Shown: positions 1 to 64,000 of the stretch, in pieces
Layout: each line of letters opens with the position of its first letter
How positions within the stretch are numbered: the stretch's first letter is position 1
Origin: Cristatella mucedo
Taxonomy: Eukaryota; Bryozoa; Phylactolaemata; Cristatellidae
Reading direction: 5' to 3'
DNA length: 64,000 nt
Assembly (NCBI GenBank): GCA_009760855.2
Contig: WPIO01000092.1
Span: 607,501 to 671,500, forward strand
The notes under the pieces: generated by a model
What the model saw: the letters and a program-made list of their open reading frames with translations, nothing else
The model's database searches: none
Told to the model about the DNA's origin: nothing
Position numbers and translations under genes: made by a program

Positions 1-141
1 CATAACTAGTAAGTTAGTTTTATCATCGTTTAGTTTTAGAAAATTTGCTGCCATCCATGTGCGGATGTCATCAATACATGCAGCAAGTGAGTTGAGAGAA
101 TTCGAGGTGCTCGAAGGCTGGGAGGAATCAAAGCAAAGGTA
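1..141 (-). mobile_element. L2-A LINE fragment (end of reverse transcriptase region)
   Basis: Reverse complement closely matches the L2-A stretch just after YADDTQ in the copies near 3720-3850 and 52998-53140 (the CFDPSQPSS...CIDD coding part). It is the only L2-A copy in sense orientation with the receptor gene. It continues beyond the left edge. Confidence 0.85.
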
Positions 142-232
142 CATGCAAGACACACAGCCCGGCGTTGCACCGGCCACTTCGGCCGAGCGCTCTCGATCGA
201 AGATCGGTCAACAGCTTCTGCTCGGCACCTAC

Positions 233-62132
<61,900 letters not shown>

Positions 62133-63289
62133 CTGCATCAGGACGCAGCAACCAGGAGGAGCTGGGTGGTGCGCAACGTGTGGCAGCTCGTGGCAGCCGG
62201 CGCCGACCGAGGGTGAGAGTGCGGCAGGCCTGCTTCGACCCGGCCACGGGGCGACCGGTCAAGAGACGACGGCCAGCAACGGCCAGCAAGCAAAGTCAGC
62301 AGACGAAAACTCCCAAGGATAGCTCCAAAACAAACTGCTCGGAGCGATAATGTGAGAATGAAGAACACTCTATATAGCCTGCTTCACGGCCTGTGACGTC
62401 AAGGCGAATACCATTGGCATAGCCCCGGCTAACACACCGAGTCCTAAACAACTGGGCTTCAGTGGCAAAGCGGTCGAGACACTAGCGACTGCTAACAGCT
62501 ATCATGCTGCTAGCCTACAGGAAAAGCACGACAATAAAGAAGCAACAGGCTGCGGGCATGCACTGTGTCAACAGCAGTAGTCAACGAGCCATACACTGGC
62601 GCACACCTTGCATTGAGCTACCTGTCCGTGACACGGCCAAACGGCTGCACGACCTGTGACTATTAAAAGTAGTGTATTGAACAAAACCACCAGGTTTGCA
62701 GCTCTTTGTTCCGGTTGTCCACGTGCATAGGAGTGTGTATGTGTCGTCCATGTGCGTAAGAGTGTGTGCGTGTAAGCACGCTGCCGTGCAGTCATGGGCA
62801 GAAACGTTAAGTTCTACTCAGAGGCTACGAGCCGACAAAAAATAATCACAAGCCCACGAACATCCGCCCTCATGCAGCCAGGCAAACATTGGTGAGAAAT
62901 TGGCTAATTTAACACCACTGAGGGACGTAGCAAGGTGGCAGCCACTCACAGTGCTCACTTACGCTGAGCAGGCGTCATAGAAGACCATATAGAATAATAC
63001 CATAATAGAATAATATATATATATATATTATATATATATAATATATATATAATATATATATATAATATATGTATATAATAATAGAATACCACATAGAAAG
63101 GGTATGTCCCAAAGCCGTACCGTTGGAAGCTACAGCCCCAATACTTAAATGACTCTTTCCTTGCCACTGGCTAGGCAGAAAAGAGAAAGCCGAGCCCTCA
63201 AAATAGGCTCATAGCCTGTCTCTATAACCTCTGCATGGGAATCGGTGTGTTCCGATATTGCCTCGAACTAGATGAACCACATCAACCAC
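62133..63289. other. Intron upstream of exon 1 (partial)
   Basis: No open frame here resembles IP3R, so the preceding exon lies past position 64000. The stretch holds an AT-rich repeat (63010-63085); a degenerate L2-A LINE fragment begins near 63290. Confidence 0.7.
63010..63090. repeat. (AT)n-rich repeat
   Basis: AT dinucleotides with TATAATAT interruptions in the intron upstream of exon 1. Confidence 0.9.
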
Positions 63290-64000
63290 ACGTGGTCAGG
63301 TCTGCCTACTTTCTGCTTTCTAACATTGGAAAAATTCTGGGTTGATTAGATAAGGATACTGCAGCCCAGCGGGACTGTTGCATCTGTGACATTCTGACTA
63401 GACTTCTAGAGGTCACTATCAGCCCAGTCTTCCTACATTTTGCATTAAGACACTTACAGTTGGCGCGTGACTCTGTGCAGCTAGGCTTGTCTGTCATTGA
63501 TGCCACAACTACCGAATTATACCACTTTTCAGTGGCTTGCACCGACTTCCAATCAAGCAGTGTACCGACTTCAAGGTTCTGCCACTCACTTCTAGTTCAT
63601 TTAATTCTATTGCACCAACCTATCCATTCAAACTACTTTACACTCAGGCATCAGGCATCGCACCATGGGCTATGTGGGCTCAAGTCGTTTAGCTGTGCCT
63701 CTAACCGAGCATCTCAAATCGTTTCGAGACCATTCCCCTAGACCATAGAGGCAGGAACTCAACCATCGACTGACGTCACGACGACATATCCTTGACAACT
63801 AAACTAGAGCTAAAAACCCATTCGTTCCTCACAGCATTAGCTCCATATGTAAGCGTCATCCTTTGTCTGCTTAGGTAGGCCGAAATTGCTTGTGCATGCT
63901 GAAATTGTGTTGTGCATGCTATCGCCAAGCAATTGGCTTCCATTCCAGAAAATATAAAGCACACATGAAAAGACCTGGTTCTTAAAGAGTGCTATACAAA
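63290..64000 (+). mobile_element. Degenerate L2-A copy, running off the window
   Basis: SAYFLLSNIGKILG, then AARLVC and FKVLPLTSSSFNSIAPTYP, are recognisable L2-A coding blocks with many frame breaks. The last bases resemble the family 3' UTR (GTGCTATACAAA). Confidence 0.75.

Overview
This window is eukaryotic. It holds most of one large animal gene on the minus strand, an inositol 1,4,5-trisphosphate receptor (IP3R, ITPR). The gene is cut into at least 36 coding exons between positions 62132 and 233. Exons read from high to low coordinates, and all 35 internal splice junctions keep the reading frame. The joined exons encode about 1994 residues. They run from the second (alpha) half of the IP3-binding core (vertebrate IP3R1 residue about 458) through the armadillo-like solenoid and RIH-associated region into the channel domain, as far as transmembrane segment S4. 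The N-terminal suppressor and beta-trefoil exons lie beyond the right edge. The pore, S5-S6, the C-terminal zinc-finger-like region and the tail lie beyond the left edge. No other host gene is supported.

The organism is an invertebrate animal; the exact lineage cannot be fixed from the sequence. Exon segments such as the RIH-associated one stay close to vertebrate IP3R1 while linkers diverge. Introns are long and packed with L2/CR1-type non-LTR retrotransposons, tRNA-derived SINEs and long (GA)n microsatellites. A lophotrochozoan or flatworm-like animal is possible but not demonstrated.

Layout. 1-8.9 kb: channel-domain exons, with one long L2-A LINE (about 1560-4797) between S1 and S2-S3. 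8.7-11 kb: a compact cluster of seven exons. 11-20 kb: scattered exons with LINE ends and microsatellites. 20-31 kb: long introns with LINE copies L2-B, L2-C and L2-A. 31-37.3 kb: a second compact exon cluster. 37.3-41.7 kb: a 4.4 kb intron with a 41-copy minisatellite. 41.7-54.4 kb: exons separated by many L2-A 3' fragments and SINEs. 54.4-62.1 kb: exons for the IP3-binding alpha-domain and the start of the solenoid, with a long inverted repeat (57784-58180) in one intron.

Three LINE families are distinguishable, called here L2-A, L2-B and L2-C. There are two tRNA-derived SINE families. SINE-A ends in a tail resembling the L2-A 3' end, suggesting mobilisation by that LINE. Nearly all LINE copies lie antisense to the receptor gene. 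The points most worth a second look are the long inverted repeat, a possible intronic alternative end encoding a hydrophobic anchor after exon 13, two GC-AG introns, the SINE/LINE shared tail, and (CT)n tracts in the transcript just upstream of four 3' splice sites.
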